NCBI GenBank assembly: GCA_019351995.1
Contig: JABBOD010000007.1
Span: forward strand, 1 to 54,187
Reading direction: 5' to 3'
Source of the DNA: Acidobacteriota bacterium
GTDB taxonomy: Bacteria; Actinomycetota; Actinomycetes; Actinomycetales; Microbacteriaceae
Length of the DNA stretch: 54,187 nt
Position 1 is the stretch's first letter. Each line of letters opens with the position of its first letter. The notes beneath the pieces are model-generated. The model made no database searches and was not told the origin of the DNA. It saw only the letters and a list, made by a program, of their open reading frames with translations. A program made the position numbers and the translations under genes. Below, piece after piece: positions 16,476 through 26,507 of the stretch.

Positions 16476-16561
16476 TGGTGATCACCATCATCGCGGCGGC
16501 TCTCGCCCTCGCCGGCATCGGCTACCTCGTCGTTGCCCTCGTGAAACCGGAACGCTTCTGA
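16475..16561 (+). CDS. kdpF: K+-transporting ATPase small subunit KdpF
   Basis: A 28-residue single-span membrane peptide that stabilises the KdpABC complex. It starts [20 protein letters not shown] and ends with the family hallmark LVKPERF. The stop overlaps the kdpA start (ATGA at 16559-16562) and its own ATG overlaps the preceding microprotein stop. This is a tightly coupled cascade. Confidence 0.85.
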   Translation: MVITIIAAALALAGIGYLVVALVKPERF

Positions 16562-18255
16562 TGGCTGACTACTCTGTCGCCCTCGAGTGGGGCCTCTTCG
16601 CCGCGCAACTCGGCACCGTCGCTCTGGTGCTGATTCTCGTGCACCGTCCGCTCGGTGACTACATGGCGCGGGTCTACACCGGCACGAAGGATCTGACAGT
16701 CGAACGCGGCGCCTACAAGCTCATGGGTGTCAACCCGAAATCCGAGCAGAGCTGGCCGCAGTACTTCCGCTCGGTGCTGGCGTTCTCGGTACTCGGTGTG
16801 CTGCTCGTCTATCTCCTCCAGCGCATCCAGGAGATCCTGCCGTATTCGCTCAAGCTCCCCGCCACCAGCGAGCCGCTCGCATTCAACACGGCGATCTCGT
16901 TCGTGACGAACACGAACTGGCAGTCGTACTCCCCCGACACCACGCTCGGCTACACGGTGCAGATGGTCGGCCTCGCCGTGCAGAACTTCGCCTCTGCCGC
17001 GGTCGGTATCGCCATCGCCGTCGCGCTGATTCGTGGATTCTCCGCGCGCAAGTCCGGCCTGATCGGCAACTTCTGGGTGGACCTCACCCGTGGCACCGTG
17101 CGGCTCCTGCTTCCGGCATCGCTCGTCATTGCCGTCGTGCTGATCGCGGGTGGGATCATCCAGAACTTCAACGGCTTCCAGACCATCCACACCATCGCCG
17201 GTGGCACCCAGTCGCTCCCCGGGGGGCCGGTGGCTTCGCAAGAAGCGATCAAGATGCTCGGAACCAACGGCGGTGGATTCTTCAACGCCAACTCGGCTCA
17301 CCCCTTCGAGAATCCAACGGGCTGGACCAACCTGGTCGAGATCCTGCTGATGCTGGTCATTCCCTTCTCGCTCCCGCGCACCTTCGGCCGCATGGTCGGC
17401 GACACGCGCCAGGGAACCGCGATCGTGGGCACCATGGCTCTCCTGTTTGTCGTCTCGGCGGTCTCGATGACCGCCTTCGAACTCGCCGCCGGGGGGAAAG
17501 CCACGCAGCTGGCCGGCGCGGCGATGGAGGGCAAGGAGACCCGGTTCGGCATCGCCGCGTCAGCTCTCTACGGCACCAGCAGCACGATCACCTCGACCGG
17601 TGCGGTCGACTCGATGCACGACAGCTTCACCCCACTCGGCGGCGGAATGGCTCTCATCAACATGATGCTGGGCGAGGTGGCACCGGGTGGAGTGGGGGCC
17701 GGGATGTACGGCATCCTCGTGCTGGCGATCATCGCGGTGTTCCTGGCCGGACTGATGGTCGGGCGGACGCCCGAGTATCTCGGCAAGAAGCTCGGAGCCC
17801 GTGAAATCAAGCTCGCGAGCCTGTACATCCTGACCACGCCCACTCTTGTGCTTCTCGGCACGGCCCTGAGCTTCGCGATCCCCGGAGTCAAGGAGGATGT
17901 CGCCACGACGTCGATCTACAACCCCGGTCTGCACGGGTTCAGTGAGGTGCTGTACGCCTTCACGTCGGCAGCGAACAACAACGGCTCGGCGTTTGCCGGT
18001 CTGACCGCGAACACCCCCTGGATGAACAGCGCGCTCGGCGTCACCATGATGCTCGGTCGCTTCGTCCCGATCCTGTTCGTGCTCGCACTGGCCGGGTCCT
18101 TGGCGACCCAGGATCACGTCCCCGTGACCGCCGGAACACTACCGACCCGCCGGCCGCAGTTCGTCGGGCTCCTCATCGGCACCGTCATCATCGTCGGCGC
18201 TCTCACGTACTTCCCCGTTCTCGCGCTGGGTCCCCTGGCGGAAGGGCTGAAATAA
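16561..18255 (+). CDS. kdpA: K+-transporting ATPase, K+-channel subunit KdpA
   Basis: The channel-like, K+-binding membrane subunit of the high-affinity KdpFABC pump; 564 residues with about ten membrane spans. The four filter-like loops are visible: [52 protein letters not shown], and [15 protein letters not shown]. The start overlaps the kdpF stop. kdpB begins two bases after its stop, so the subunits are made together. Confidence 0.97.
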   Translation: MADYSVALEWGLFAAQLGTVALVLILVHRPLGDYMARVYTGTKDLTVERGAYKLMGVNPKSEQSWPQYFRSVLAFSVLGVLLVYLLQRIQEILPYSLKLPATSEPLAFNTAISFVTNTNWQSYSPDTTLGYTVQMVGLAVQNFASAAVGIAIAVALIRGFSARKSGLIGNFWVDLTRGTVRLLLPASLVIAVVLIAGGIIQNFNGFQTIHTIAGGTQSLPGGPVASQEAIKMLGTNGGGFFNANSAHPFENPTGWTNLVEILLMLVIPFSLPRTFGRMVGDTRQGTAIVGTMALLFVVSAVSMTAFELAAGGKATQLAGAAMEGKETRFGIAASALYGTSSTITSTGAVDSMHDSFTPLGGGMALINMMLGEVAPGGVGAGMYGILVLAIIAVFLAGLMVGRTPEYLGKKLGAREIKLASLYILTTPTLVLLGTALSFAIPGVKEDVATTSIYNPGLHGFSEVLYAFTSAANNNGSAFAGLTANTPWMNSALGVTMMLGRFVPILFVLALAGSLATQDHVPVTAGTLPTRRPQFVGLLIGTVIIVGALTYFPVLALGPLAEGLK

Positions 18256-18257
18256 CC

Positions 18258-20396
18258 ATGACGACCGTTCTCTCCACCCCGACGAGCCCCACCCCGGGCT
18301 CCGCACCCACCGCGCTCCCGCCCACACCCTCGAGCGCCTTCTCCCTCGGTCAGCTGTGGCGCGGCCTGCCGGGCGCGTTCCGAAAACTCGACCCGCGACT
18401 GATGTGGCGGAACCCGGTGATGTTCCTCGTCGAGGTCGGCGCCGCGCTGACGACCGTCATCGCGATCGCCGAGCCCTTGGTCGGCCGGGAGAGCTCGGGC
18501 GGCACGGCCCTCGCACCGAGCTTCACGCCCGGGATCGCGGTCTGGCTCTGGATCACCGTGCTCTTCGCCAATCTGGCCGAGTCGGTAGCCGAGGGTCGCG
18601 GCAAGGCTCAGGCGGCGAGTCTGCGCCAGACCCGCACCAGCACCATCGCGCGACGCGTCGTCGGCTACGTCGAAGGGTCGGACGCCGAGAACGCAACGAT
18701 CGAAGAGGTGGCCTCGTCCGATCTGCGCCTCGGTGACTGTGTCGTGGTCCTCGCGGGTGAGGTCATCCCCGGCGACGGCGACATCGTCTGGGGTATCGCC
18801 TCGGTCGATGAGTCGGCCATCACCGGCGAGTCGGCACCCGTCGTTCGTGAACACGGAGGCGACCGTTCGGCGGTGACCGGCGGCACGCGCGTGCTCAGCG
18901 ACCGGGTCGTCATCAAGATCACCAGCAAGCCGGGCGAGACCTTCGTCGACCGCATGATCCGTCTGGTCGAAGGTGCTTCCCGTCAGAAGACGCCAAATGA
19001 GATCGCACTCAACATCCTGCTGGCGAGCCTGTCGATCATCTTCCTGGTCGTGGTGCTCACGCTGAATCCGATGTCGAGCTACGCGGGCGCAGCGAACACC
19101 ATTCCCGTGCTGGTCGCCCTGCTGGTCTGCTTGATCCCGACGACGATCGGTGCTCTTCTCAGCGCGATCGGCATCGCGGGAATGGACCGTCTCGTGCAGC
19201 GCAATGTGCTCGCGATGTCGGGCCGCGCGGTCGAGGCTGCCGGGGACGTCACCACGCTGCTGCTCGACAAGACCGGAACCATCACCTATGGAAACCGCCA
19301 AGCGTCCGAGTTCGTGCCGGTCGGCGGTGTCTCGCTCGCCGAGCTCGCCGATGTCGCTCGGCTCTCGTCGCTCGCCGACCCGACGCCGGAAGGCACCTCG
19401 GTCGTCATCCTGGCAGGCGGACCCGTCGAAACGCCGGCTCAGGCGGTCGTCGTGCCGTTCACGGCTCAGACCCGCATGAGCGGGCTGGACCTCGCGGATG
19501 GCACGGAGGTTCGCAAGGGCGCCGGCTCCATGGTCGCGGCCTGGGTCGGCGTGACGAGCGGAACCGTTGCGGAGGAGCTGAGCGCCGCCGTCACCCGGAT
19601 TTCCGAATCGGGCGGGACGCCGCTCGTGGTGGCCCGCAAGGACGCGTCGGGAGTGGGAACTGTGCTCGGCGTCATCCACCTGAAGGACATCGTCAAAGAC
19701 GGCCTCAAGGAGCGCTTCGCCGAGTTGCGGGCCATGGGCATCCGCACCGTCATGATCACCGGTGACAACCCGCTGACTGCGAAAGCCATCGCGGCCGAGG
19801 CAGGGGTCGACGACTTCCTGGCCGAGGCCACCCCGGAGGACAAGCTCGCCCTGATCCGCAAGGAGCAGGAGGGCGGCAACCTGGTCGCGATGACCGGCGA
19901 CGGTACCAACGACGCGCCCGCTCTCGCGCAGGCGGATGTCGGCGTCGCCATGAACACCGGAACCTCCGCCGCGAAAGAGGCCGGCAACATGGTCGATCTC
20001 GATTCGGACCCCACGAAGCTGATCGACATCGTGCGGATCGGCAAGCAGCTGCTCATCACGCGCGGTTCGCTGACCACCTTCTCGATCGCAAACGACGTGG
20101 CCAAGTACTTCGCGATCATCCCGGCCATGTTCGCCGGGGTGTTCCCGGGGCTCGCGACGCTGAACCTGATGCAGCTGCACTCGCCAGCATCGGCGATCCT
20201 CTCGGCGATCATCTTCAACGCGCTGGTGATCGTGGCCCTCATCCCGCTCGCCCTGCGCGGCGTGAAGTACCGTCCGGTCTCCGCCAGCCAACTGCTCGGC
20301 CGCAATCTGCTGATCTACGGCATCGGCGGCATCATCGCCCCGTTCATCGGCATCAAGATCATCGACCTCATCGTCACCCTCATCCCGGGCTTCTAA
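18258..20396 (+). CDS. kdpB: K+-transporting P-type ATPase, catalytic subunit KdpB
   Basis: The ATP-hydrolysing subunit of the Kdp pump; 712 residues. The phosphorylation site is [13 protein letters not shown] (Asp in DKTGT). The actuator loop is [11 protein letters not shown]. The hinge is [20 protein letters not shown], preceded by [20 protein letters not shown]. The N-terminus is proline/threonine-rich before [20 protein letters not shown], which is typical. The Ser that inhibitory phosphorylation uses in E. coli lies in a TGES motif, and TGES is present here. It is followed by kdpC after 37 bases. Confidence 0.97.
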   Translation: MTTVLSTPTSPTPGSAPTALPPTPSSAFSLGQLWRGLPGAFRKLDPRLMWRNPVMFLVEVGAALTTVIAIAEPLVGRESSGGTALAPSFTPGIAVWLWITVLFANLAESVAEGRGKAQAASLRQTRTSTIARRVVGYVEGSDAENATIEEVASSDLRLGDCVVVLAGEVIPGDGDIVWGIASVDESAITGESAPVVREHGGDRSAVTGGTRVLSDRVVIKITSKPGETFVDRMIRLVEGASRQKTPNEIALNILLASLSIIFLVVVLTLNPMSSYAGAANTIPVLVALLVCLIPTTIGALLSAIGIAGMDRLVQRNVLAMSGRAVEAAGDVTTLLLDKTGTITYGNRQASEFVPVGGVSLAELADVARLSSLADPTPEGTSVVILAGGPVETPAQAVVVPFTAQTRMSGLDLADGTEVRKGAGSMVAAWVGVTSGTVAEELSAAVTRISESGGTPLVVARKDASGVGTVLGVIHLKDIVKDGLKERFAELRAMGIRTVMITGDNPLTAKAIAAEAGVDDFLAEATPEDKLALIRKEQEGGNLVAMTGDGTNDAPALAQADVGVAMNTGTSAAKEAGNMVDLDSDPTKLIDIVRIGKQLLITRGSLTTFSIANDVAKYFAIIPAMFAGVFPGLATLNLMQLHSPASAILSAIIFNALVIVALIPLALRGVKYRPVSASQLLGRNLLIYGIGGIIAPFIGIKIIDLIVTLIPGF

Positions 20397-20433
20397 GCCC
20401 CCGAGCGCGACCGACATCTAGGAGAAACAGACA

Positions 20434-21042
20434 ATGGCTACCCGACGCGGAACACTCCGCCAGACCTGGACGGCCCTTCGGGCGCTCCTGCTGCTCACGG
20501 CGGTGACCGGACTGGTCTTCCCCCTGGTGATCACCCTGATCGGCCAAGTGGCGCTGCCAGCCCAGTCGAACGGCTCACTCGTGAGTTCCGGCGGCAAGGT
20601 GGTGGGCTCGGCACTGATCGGACAGTCCTTCACCGACAAGAAGGGCAACCCGCTCCCTGAGTGGTTCCAGTCGCGGCCATCCGCGGCCGGCAACGGCTAC
20701 GACTCCAGCGCCTCGAGCGGCTCGAACCTCGGGCCGAACAACCCCGATCTGGTGAAAGCGATCCAGGCCAGGCAAGCCACCATCGAGAAGAGCGACGGGG
20801 TCACGGCTTCTCAGATCCCTGCGGATGCCGTCACCGCGTCCGGCTCGGGTCTCGACCCGCACATCAGCCCGGCGTACGCGCTCGAGCAGGTTTCACGCGT
20901 GGCCAGCGCTCGGGGTCTCTCGAAGTCATCGGTGACGACGCTCGTCGAGTCGTTCATCCAGGGACGTGACCTCGGCTACCTCGGCGAGCCGACCGTGAAC
21001 GTGCTGCGGCTGAACATTGCGCTCGCCAAACTGACGTCTTAA
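20434..21042 (+). CDS. kdpC: K+-transporting ATPase subunit KdpC
   Basis: The single-span accessory subunit of KdpFABC, thought to assist nucleotide binding by KdpB; 202 residues. The N-terminal helix is ALLLLTAVTGLVFPLVITLI. Conserved parts: VVGSALIGQSFTDKKGNPLP, FQSRPSAAGNGYDSSASSGS, NLGPNNPDLVKAI, the ASGSGLDPHISPAYALEQ signature, and LGYLGEPTVNVLRLN at the C-terminus. GGAG sits nine bases ahead of the ATG. kdpD follows 36 bases later. Confidence 0.95.
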   Translation: MATRRGTLRQTWTALRALLLLTAVTGLVFPLVITLIGQVALPAQSNGSLVSSGGKVVGSALIGQSFTDKKGNPLPEWFQSRPSAAGNGYDSSASSGSNLGPNNPDLVKAIQARQATIEKSDGVTASQIPADAVTASGSGLDPHISPAYALEQVSRVASARGLSKSSVTTLVESFIQGRDLGYLGEPTVNVLRLNIALAKLTS

Positions 21043-21078
21043 GTCCAGCCTCAGCACCGGATACGCGAGACTGGAGCC

Positions 21079-23640
21079 ATGACCAGAGGTCGTCTGCGGG
21101 TGATGCTCGGCGCCGCACCTGGCGTCGGCAAGACCTTCGCGATGCTCGAAGAGGGCCGACGGCTGCGCGACGAAGGTCGCGACGTCGTGGTGGCGATCGT
21201 CGAGACCCACGGTCGCGCCGCCACCGCCGGGCTCGTCGAGGGTCTCGAAGTCATTCCTCGGCGGGTCGTCGACCACCGCGGGGTCAAACTCGACGACCTG
21301 GATATCGCCGCCGTGATCGAGCGGCATCCCGACATCGCCCTTGTTGACGAGCTGGCCCACACCAACGCTCCCGGATCGGAGCACGAGAAGCGCTGGCAGG
21401 ATGTCGACGAGATTCTGGATGCCGGAATCGACGTCATCTCGACCGTCAACATCCAGCACATCGAGTCTCTAAACGACGTCGTGCAACAGATCACCGGGGT
21501 GCCGCAGCGCGAGACTGTCCCTGACTCCGTGCTCCGTAAAGCCGACCAAGTCGAACTCGTGGACCTGACTCCACAGTCTCTCCGCGATCGGCTCTCCCAG
21601 GGGCTCGTCTATCCCACCGCCCGGGTCGATGCCGCCCTGAGCAACTACTTCCGACTCGGCAACCTCACCGCGCTGCGGGAGCTGGCCCTGCTGTGGCTCG
21701 CCGACGAGGTGGACACGGCGTTGCAGGCCTATCGCGCCGAGCAGGGCATCAACACGTCCTGGGAGGCGAGGGAGCGGATCGTGGTCGCCCTCACGGGTGG
21801 CCCGGAAGGTGACACCCTGCTGCGGCGTGGCGCCCGCATCGCCCAGCGCTCGGGCGGAGGCCAACTTTTCGCCGTGCACGTCACGAACCCCGACGGACTC
21901 TCCGTTCCGGATGCCAGCATCATCAGCAATCAGCGGGTGCTGGTCGAGACCCTGGGCGGGACCTTCCATCAACTGGTCGCCGAGCAGGTGCCGTCCGCTC
22001 TCGTGGACTTCGCCCGCAGCGTGAATGCCACACAACTGGTGATCGGTGTCAGCCGCCGCAGCCGCCTGCAGACCTTCTTCGGCGGCGCAGGGACGTCATC
22101 CAACGTCGTCAGGCTCTCCGGCGACATCGACGTGCACATGGTGTCGCATTCCGAGGCCGGTAAGCGTCAACTTCCCACCGTCGGCGGCGCACTGTCGATC
22201 ACGAGACGAGTGATCGGCCTCATCATCGCCGTGGGGGGATTGCCGCTGCTCACGCTGCTGCTCTCGCTCTTTCGCAGCGATCAGTCGCTGCCGTCTGACG
22301 TGCTTCTGTTCCAGCTTTTCATCGTCGTTGTCGCCCTCATCGGCGGTATCTGGCCCGCGCTGGTCTCGGCCGTTGTCGCAGGTTTCCTCCTCGACTTCTA
22401 CTTCGTCCCGCCGCTCTATCTGATCCGCATCGCCGATCCGCTTCACTTTCTCGCACTCCTGATCTTCGTGATCGTGGCTGCCCTGGTGAGCCTGGTGGTC
22501 GACCAAGCCGCGCGGCGCGCGCGAATTGCGGCCCGCGCATCCGCGGAGGCCGAGGTGCTGGTCGCCGTTGCCGGCGGCGTGCTGCAGGGCGGCGACGTTC
22601 TGCAGGCCCTGGTGTCCCGCCTCCGCGAGAGTTTCGGCATGACCAGCGTGCTCCTCAAACAGGGTGACGAGACGGTCGCGGTCTCGAGTGACCCTGAAGC
22701 CGGACGAGCACACGACGGACGGACGACGATGCCCGTCGGCGAGAACGCGGCCATCGAGTTGATCGGGCGTCCGCTCGAGCCGTCAGACCGTCGCATCCTC
22801 GGGGCCTTCGTCTCGCAGTTGGCGGCCGCACTCCTCCAACGTCAACTCGCCACCGAAGCTGCCGACGCCAAGCCGCTCGCTCAGGCGGACAAGCTTCGCA
22901 GCGCACTCCTGGCCGCGGTCAGTCACGACCTCCGGCGCCCCCTGGCGTCAGCAACAGCGGCGGTCAGCTCTCTGCGTTCCCCCGACGTGAAGCTCGGGCG
23001 CGCCGACCGTGCCGAACTGCTAGCCACCGCCGACGAGAGCTTGATCGCGCTGGGTGCTCTCGTCACCGATCTGCTCGATGTGACCCGTCTCCAAGCCGGT
23101 GTCATTGGGGTCGTCCTCGCACCGGTCGCGCTCGATGACGTGGTCGGAGGGGCACTCGATGAACTCCGGCTCCCTCCGGGTGGCGTGACGCTCGAGTTGG
23201 CGACAGTTCCCCATGTCGACGCCGATGCGGCCCTGCTCCAACGCGCCGTCGTCAACCTGCTCAGCAACGCGATCCGCTTTTCGCCGGACGGATCGCCGCC
23301 TGCGATCTCGACAAGCCAGTTCGGCGACGCCGTGCAGCTGCGCGTGATCGACAGCGGCCCGGGGATCCCGTCCGACAAGCGGGAGGACGTGTTCGTCCCG
23401 TTCCAGCGGCTCGGCGACCTCGACAATTCGGTGGGTGTTGGCCTGGGGCTCTCCCTCTCCAAGGGTTTCGTCGAAGCCATGGGTGGAACACTGGAAGCCG
23501 AAGACACCCCCGGCGGCGGCCTGACGATGGTGATCGAGTTGCCGGCGACCGGAACAGGGGCCGCCGCGCTCGATGACGCGACGACCGCGCACCAACCGAA
23601 CAACGGCATCCCCGCGGTTCACCCCCGGGTCGACGCGTGA
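21079..23640 (+). CDS. kdpD: Osmosensitive K+ sensor histidine kinase KdpD
   Basis: The membrane sensor kinase that activates kdp transcription through KdpE; 853 residues. The N-terminal KdpD domain carries Walker-type VMLGAAPGVGKTFAML and LVDELAHTNAPGSEHEKRW. A USP-like domain follows (residues ~235-365, GVSRRSRLQTFFGG), a site where c-di-AMP binds in some homologues. Four membrane spans lie at about 375-480. A GAF-like section comes next. The HisKA domain has the phospho-acceptor in AAVSHDLRRPLASATAA. The HATPase domain has VVNLLSNAIRFSPDG, VIDSGPGIP, and VGVGLGLSLSKGFVEAMGG. The stop overlaps the kdpE GTG start. Confidence 0.95.
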   Translation: MTRGRLRVMLGAAPGVGKTFAMLEEGRRLRDEGRDVVVAIVETHGRAATAGLVEGLEVIPRRVVDHRGVKLDDLDIAAVIERHPDIALVDELAHTNAPGSEHEKRWQDVDEILDAGIDVISTVNIQHIESLNDVVQQITGVPQRETVPDSVLRKADQVELVDLTPQSLRDRLSQGLVYPTARVDAALSNYFRLGNLTALRELALLWLADEVDTALQAYRAEQGINTSWEARERIVVALTGGPEGDTLLRRGARIAQRSGGGQLFAVHVTNPDGLSVPDASIISNQRVLVETLGGTFHQLVAEQVPSALVDFARSVNATQLVIGVSRRSRLQTFFGGAGTSSNVVRLSGDIDVHMVSHSEAGKRQLPTVGGALSITRRVIGLIIAVGGLPLLTLLLSLFRSDQSLPSDVLLFQLFIVVVALIGGIWPALVSAVVAGFLLDFYFVPPLYLIRIADPLHFLALLIFVIVAALVSLVVDQAARRARIAARASAEAEVLVAVAGGVLQGGDVLQALVSRLRESFGMTSVLLKQGDETVAVSSDPEAGRAHDGRTTMPVGENAAIELIGRPLEPSDRRILGAFVSQLAAALLQRQLATEAADAKPLAQADKLRSALLAAVSHDLRRPLASATAAVSSLRSPDVKLGRADRAELLATADESLIALGALVTDLLDVTRLQAGVIGVVLAPVALDDVVGGALDELRLPPGGVTLELATVPHVDADAALLQRAVVNLLSNAIRFSPDGSPPAISTSQFGDAVQLRVIDSGPGIPSDKREDVFVPFQRLGDLDNSVGVGLGLSLSKGFVEAMGGTLEAEDTPGGGLTMVIELPATGTGAAALDDATTAHQPNNGIPAVHPRVDA

Positions 23641-24308
23641 AGATCCTCATCGCGGACGACGATCCGCAGATCCTTCGAGCACTGCGAATCACCCTGACCG
23701 CTCGCGGCTACGACGTGGTTACCGCGCACGACGGCAAAGCAGCGCTGGATGCGGCGACCAGCGTGCATCCCGACATCGTCGTCCTCGATCTCGGCATGCC
23801 CGGGCTGACTGGTGTTCAGGTGATCGAGGCGATCCGCGGGTGGAGCCAGGTGCCGATCCTCGTGGTGTCGGGCCGGAGCGAGTCGTGGGACAAGGTGGAA
23901 GCCCTGGACGCCGGCGCCGACGACTACGTCACGAAGCCATTCGCCGCCGACGAACTGCTGGCACGAATCCGAGCCCTCGGGCGCCGCACTCCGTCCGCCA
24001 CCGAAGAGCCGATCGTCAGCTTCGGGGAGGTCACCGTCGACCTCTCCTCCCGCGTAGTCACGCGCAAGGGATCCTCGGTGCGGTTGACGCCGACGGAATG
24101 GCGGCTGCTCGAGGTTCTCGTGCGAAACCCCGGGCGCCTCGTCACGCGCGAGACGCTCCTCACCGAAGTGTGGGGTCCCCAGTACACGACCGACACCGGT
24201 TACCTGCGACTGTACCTCTCACAGTTGCGCAAGAAGCTCGAGGCCGAACCCTCGGCGCCCAGGCACCTCGTCACCGAGGCCGGCATGGGCTACCGATTCG
24301 TCCCCTGA
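23637..24308 (+). CDS. kdpE: KDP operon response regulator KdpE
   Basis: An OmpR/PhoB-type response regulator, 223 residues, starting with GTG in a GTGA overlap with kdpD. The receiver domain has the acidic pair in LIADDDPQILRAL, the phospho-acceptor Asp in DIVVLDLGMPG, and the conserved Lys in DDYVTKPFAADELLARI. The C-terminal winged helix runs from SFGEVTVDLSSRVVTRKGS to YLRLYLSQLRKKLEAEP and GMGYRFVP. It should bind upstream of the kdp genes when phosphorylated. It is convergent with the desaturase, with only 13 bases between the stops. Confidence 0.95.
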   Translation: MKILIADDDPQILRALRITLTARGYDVVTAHDGKAALDAATSVHPDIVVLDLGMPGLTGVQVIEAIRGWSQVPILVVSGRSESWDKVEALDAGADDYVTKPFAADELLARIRALGRRTPSATEEPIVSFGEVTVDLSSRVVTRKGSSVRLTPTEWRLLEVLVRNPGRLVTRETLLTEVWGPQYTTDTGYLRLYLSQLRKKLEAEPSAPRHLVTEAGMGYRFVP

Positions 24309-24321
24309 ACACGGTCCTGGG

Positions 24322-25428
24322 CTAGACCCGGCGGTACTGTGCCGCCATCGGGCACTCGAAGCCCGCGAGCTTGCCGGAGTACAGCCCGATCTCATGAAGG
24401 TAGGTCAACACGATCGCGTGGGCACGGGCCAGCGACGTCTCCGTGTACGGGATCCCCTCCGCCAGGCAGACCTGCCGCACCAGCTTGCGGGTCGAGCGCA
24501 GGTGCGGTCGAGCCATACTCGGGAAGAGGTGGTGCTCGATCTGGAAGTTCAAGCCGCCCATGAACGCGGTCATCCAGAAGCCTCCCGTGACGTTGCGCGA
24601 GGTCAACACCTGCTTGCTGAGGAAGTCCAGCTTCTCGCCCTCCGGCACAACCTGCATGCCGATGTGGTTCGGAGCGAAAGAGGCGCCCATGTAGACGCCG
24701 AAAACCGCGAGCTGCACACCGAGGAACGCGAAGGCCATCCCGAGAGGGAGCACCCAGAAGACGGCACCCACGACGATCGCCATCCGCGCGAGGATGAGCG
24801 CGATCTCGAGTGCTCGACCGTCCACCTTGCCGCGGCCGAAGACGTGGCCGAACGACTTCACGTGGAGGTTGATGCCTTCGAACAGGAGGAACGGAAAGAA
24901 CAGCGCCGCCTGGTGGCGGGTGATGATGGCCCGCAAGCCACGAGCGGACGCGGCATCCTGCTCGATGAATGACACGACGTCGACGTCGATATCCGGGTCT
25001 TTACCGACCATGTTCGGGTTGGCGTGGTGACGGGTGTGCTTGTTCATCCACCAGGAGTAACTCATGCCGACGACGCCCGACGCGAGCGCACGGCCCGCGC
25101 GATCATTCGCCTTGCCGGAAGTGAAAACCTGGCGGTGGGACGCCTCGTGCCCGAGAAACGCGAACTGAGTGAAGATGATCCCCAGAGCCCCCGCGATCAG
25201 GAGCTGGAACCACGAGTGGCCGAGGAGCACGAACCCCGTGATCGCCCCGCCCAACGCGACGACCAGTGTCGCGAACACGCTGTAGTAGAAGACTTTGCTC
25301 CGCTCCAGCAACCCGGCGCCGCGCACAGAACTCAGGAGTGCCGAGTACGAACTGATCGGGGACGGTGCGCCGGCGACTCGAGGCGTCGTCGACCGGACAG
25401 CTCCGAGGGAGGAAGTGAGAGACATCAT
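24322..25428 (-). CDS. Membrane fatty acid / acyl-CoA desaturase
   Basis: A 368-residue integral membrane diiron desaturase that introduces a double bond into membrane lipid acyl chains. The three histidine boxes are present: LGHEASHRQVF, NKHTRHHANPNM, and NFQIEHHLFPSMARPHL. The Q-x-x-H-H form of the third box is typical of front-end (linoleoyl-CoA-like) desaturases. No N-terminal cytochrome b5 domain is seen, which is usual in bacteria, so electrons would come from separate partners. Hydrophobic pairs lie at about 50-95 and 195-245. The divergent neighbour is a cold shock gene, so a cold-adaptation link is plausible but inferred. GAAGG lies ahead of the ATG. Confidence 0.88.
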   Translation of the reverse strand: MMSLTSSLGAVRSTTPRVAGAPSPISSYSALLSSVRGAGLLERSKVFYYSVFATLVVALGGAITGFVLLGHSWFQLLIAGALGIIFTQFAFLGHEASHRQVFTSGKANDRAGRALASGVVGMSYSWWMNKHTRHHANPNMVGKDPDIDVDVVSFIEQDAASARGLRAIITRHQAALFFPFLLFEGINLHVKSFGHVFGRGKVDGRALEIALILARMAIVVGAVFWVLPLGMAFAFLGVQLAVFGVYMGASFAPNHIGMQVVPEGEKLDFLSKQVLTSRNVTGGFWMTAFMGGLNFQIEHHLFPSMARPHLRSTRKLVRQVCLAEGIPYTETSLARAHAIVLTYLHEIGLYSGKLAGFECPMAAQYRRV

Positions 25429-25766
25429 GCCTTCGAAAGTCGGATACGACTTCCCAGCCGGACAGGCGAGCAGACGCTCAGATACCTGACAGTAACGCGA
25501 AAGGCTGCAAGCCAGCCTCTAAAAACACCAGACGCGCCCGAGAAAAACACCTCACGTTTGTATTTCGGTTCCGTGAAATCTTCTCGGTGGACCCTCAGAA
25601 TACGGTTGTCGTGCAGTACCGTTGGGACTTAGTTGTTGTGTTTACGCAGGTAAGTGACATGGAGTTCTGCCGCCGGCGGGGTCCATGCCATGCATGAGCG
25701 GATCAAAGACACCACGACGATCCGCTCCGAACGACGGAGCCGAGCAGTAGAGAAAGCAGTACAAGA
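25429..25766. promoter_or_regulatory. Divergent control region and long cold-shock leader
   Basis: 338 bases between the desaturase and the cold shock gene. AGGCTG-CAAGC-CAGCCT at about 25503-25519 forms a small hairpin on the desaturase side. The cspA-side part is AT-richer than its surroundings, and the purine-rich GAGCAGTAGAGAAAGCAG lies just ahead of the coding region. A long untranslated leader is usual for cold shock genes. No exact promoter can be fixed by eye. Confidence 0.45.
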
Positions 25767-25970
25767 ATGCCCACTGGAACAGTGAAGTGGTTCAACGCCG
25801 AAAAAGGTTTCGGCTTTATCACCCCCGATGACGGATCTCAGGATCTGTTCGCCCACTACTCCGCTATCGAGGCGTCGGGTTACCGCAGCCTCGAAGAAGG
25901 ACAGCGCGTCGAGTTCGAGGTGACCCAGGGCCAGAAAGGCCCGCAGGCCGCCGCGATCAAGCCCGTCTGA
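25767..25970 (+). CDS. Cold shock protein (CspA family)
   Basis: A 67-residue single-domain nucleic-acid chaperone that binds single-stranded RNA and DNA. RNP1 is KGFGFITP and RNP2 is DLFAHYSAI, with the usual start [17 protein letters not shown]. The length equals the family norm. It has a long leader and is closed by a strong terminator at 25991, so it is monocistronic. Whether it is cold-induced or constitutive cannot be told from the sequence. Confidence 0.95.
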   Translation: MPTGTVKWFNAEKGFGFITPDDGSQDLFAHYSAIEASGYRSLEEGQRVEFEVTQGQKGPQAAAIKPV

Positions 25971-25990
25971 TTCAACTCGCACCAAAACGG

Positions 25991-26028
25991 AAGCACCGCC
26001 CGGTTCACCCGGGCGGTGCTTCTGTTTT
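25991..26028 (+). terminator. Rho-independent terminator of the cold shock gene
   Basis: A 13-bp perfect stem (AAGCACCGCCCGG at 25991-26003 with its complement at 26009-26021), loop TTCAC, then CTGTTTT. It also separates the gene from the convergent rnpB. Confidence 0.9.
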
Positions 26029-26032
26029 ATGC

Positions 26033-26443
26033 AAACGGGCCGGCCGATACGCCGGGTTCTGTCCGGTGCGACGTCCCGAAGGACCTCGCGCCGTGACGGC
26101 CATCTCTCTCGGGACTACGTTGCCGCAGCCCTCTAGCGGTCTACCCGGGAACTCGGCGAGCAGCCTCAGCGTTCCCTGTCTGACCTTGCTCCGGACGAGG
26201 TTTACCTAGCGAACCCGATCACTCGGGCCCCTGGTGGTCTCTTACACCACCGTTTCACCCTTACCGCCGACCCGCCCATCCGAAGATGAACAGCCCGGGG
26301 GCGGTCTGCTCTCTGTTGCACTTTCTCGCGGATTGCTCCGGGTGGGTGTTACCCACCATCCTGCTCTGTGGAGCCCGGACGTTCCTCGGCATCCCCCCGA
26401 GGAGGGATGACGCGACCGTCTGGCCGACCCGTCTGCGTGCCCA
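26033..26443 (-). ncRNA. rnpB: RNase P RNA, bacterial class A
   Basis: The catalytic RNA of RNase P, which matures tRNA 5' ends. On the minus strand the conserved segments appear in order: GAGGAACGTCCGGGCTCC and ACAGAGCAGGATGG (CR-I region), GGGTAACACCCACCCGG, GGTGAAACGGTGGTGTAAGA, AGGTAAACC, and the 3' ACAGAACCCGGCGTATCGG. The two ends (ACGGGTCGGCC and GGCCGGCCCGT) can form helix P1, which sets the approximate limits. The ends are good to about ten bases. Confidence 0.92.
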
Positions 26444-26507
26444 GGTTAGCGGGTCGCGACAGGCTCAACCAGCGGGGCTGCTCCGCCCGCGCCGTCCGTC
26501 GCCCCCT

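Noticed and set aside
18114..20417. A 767-codon open frame on the minus strand opposite kdpB
   Set aside because: Exact antisense of kdpB; composition is His/Asp/Arg-rich without any domain. It is a by-product of high GC codon bias.
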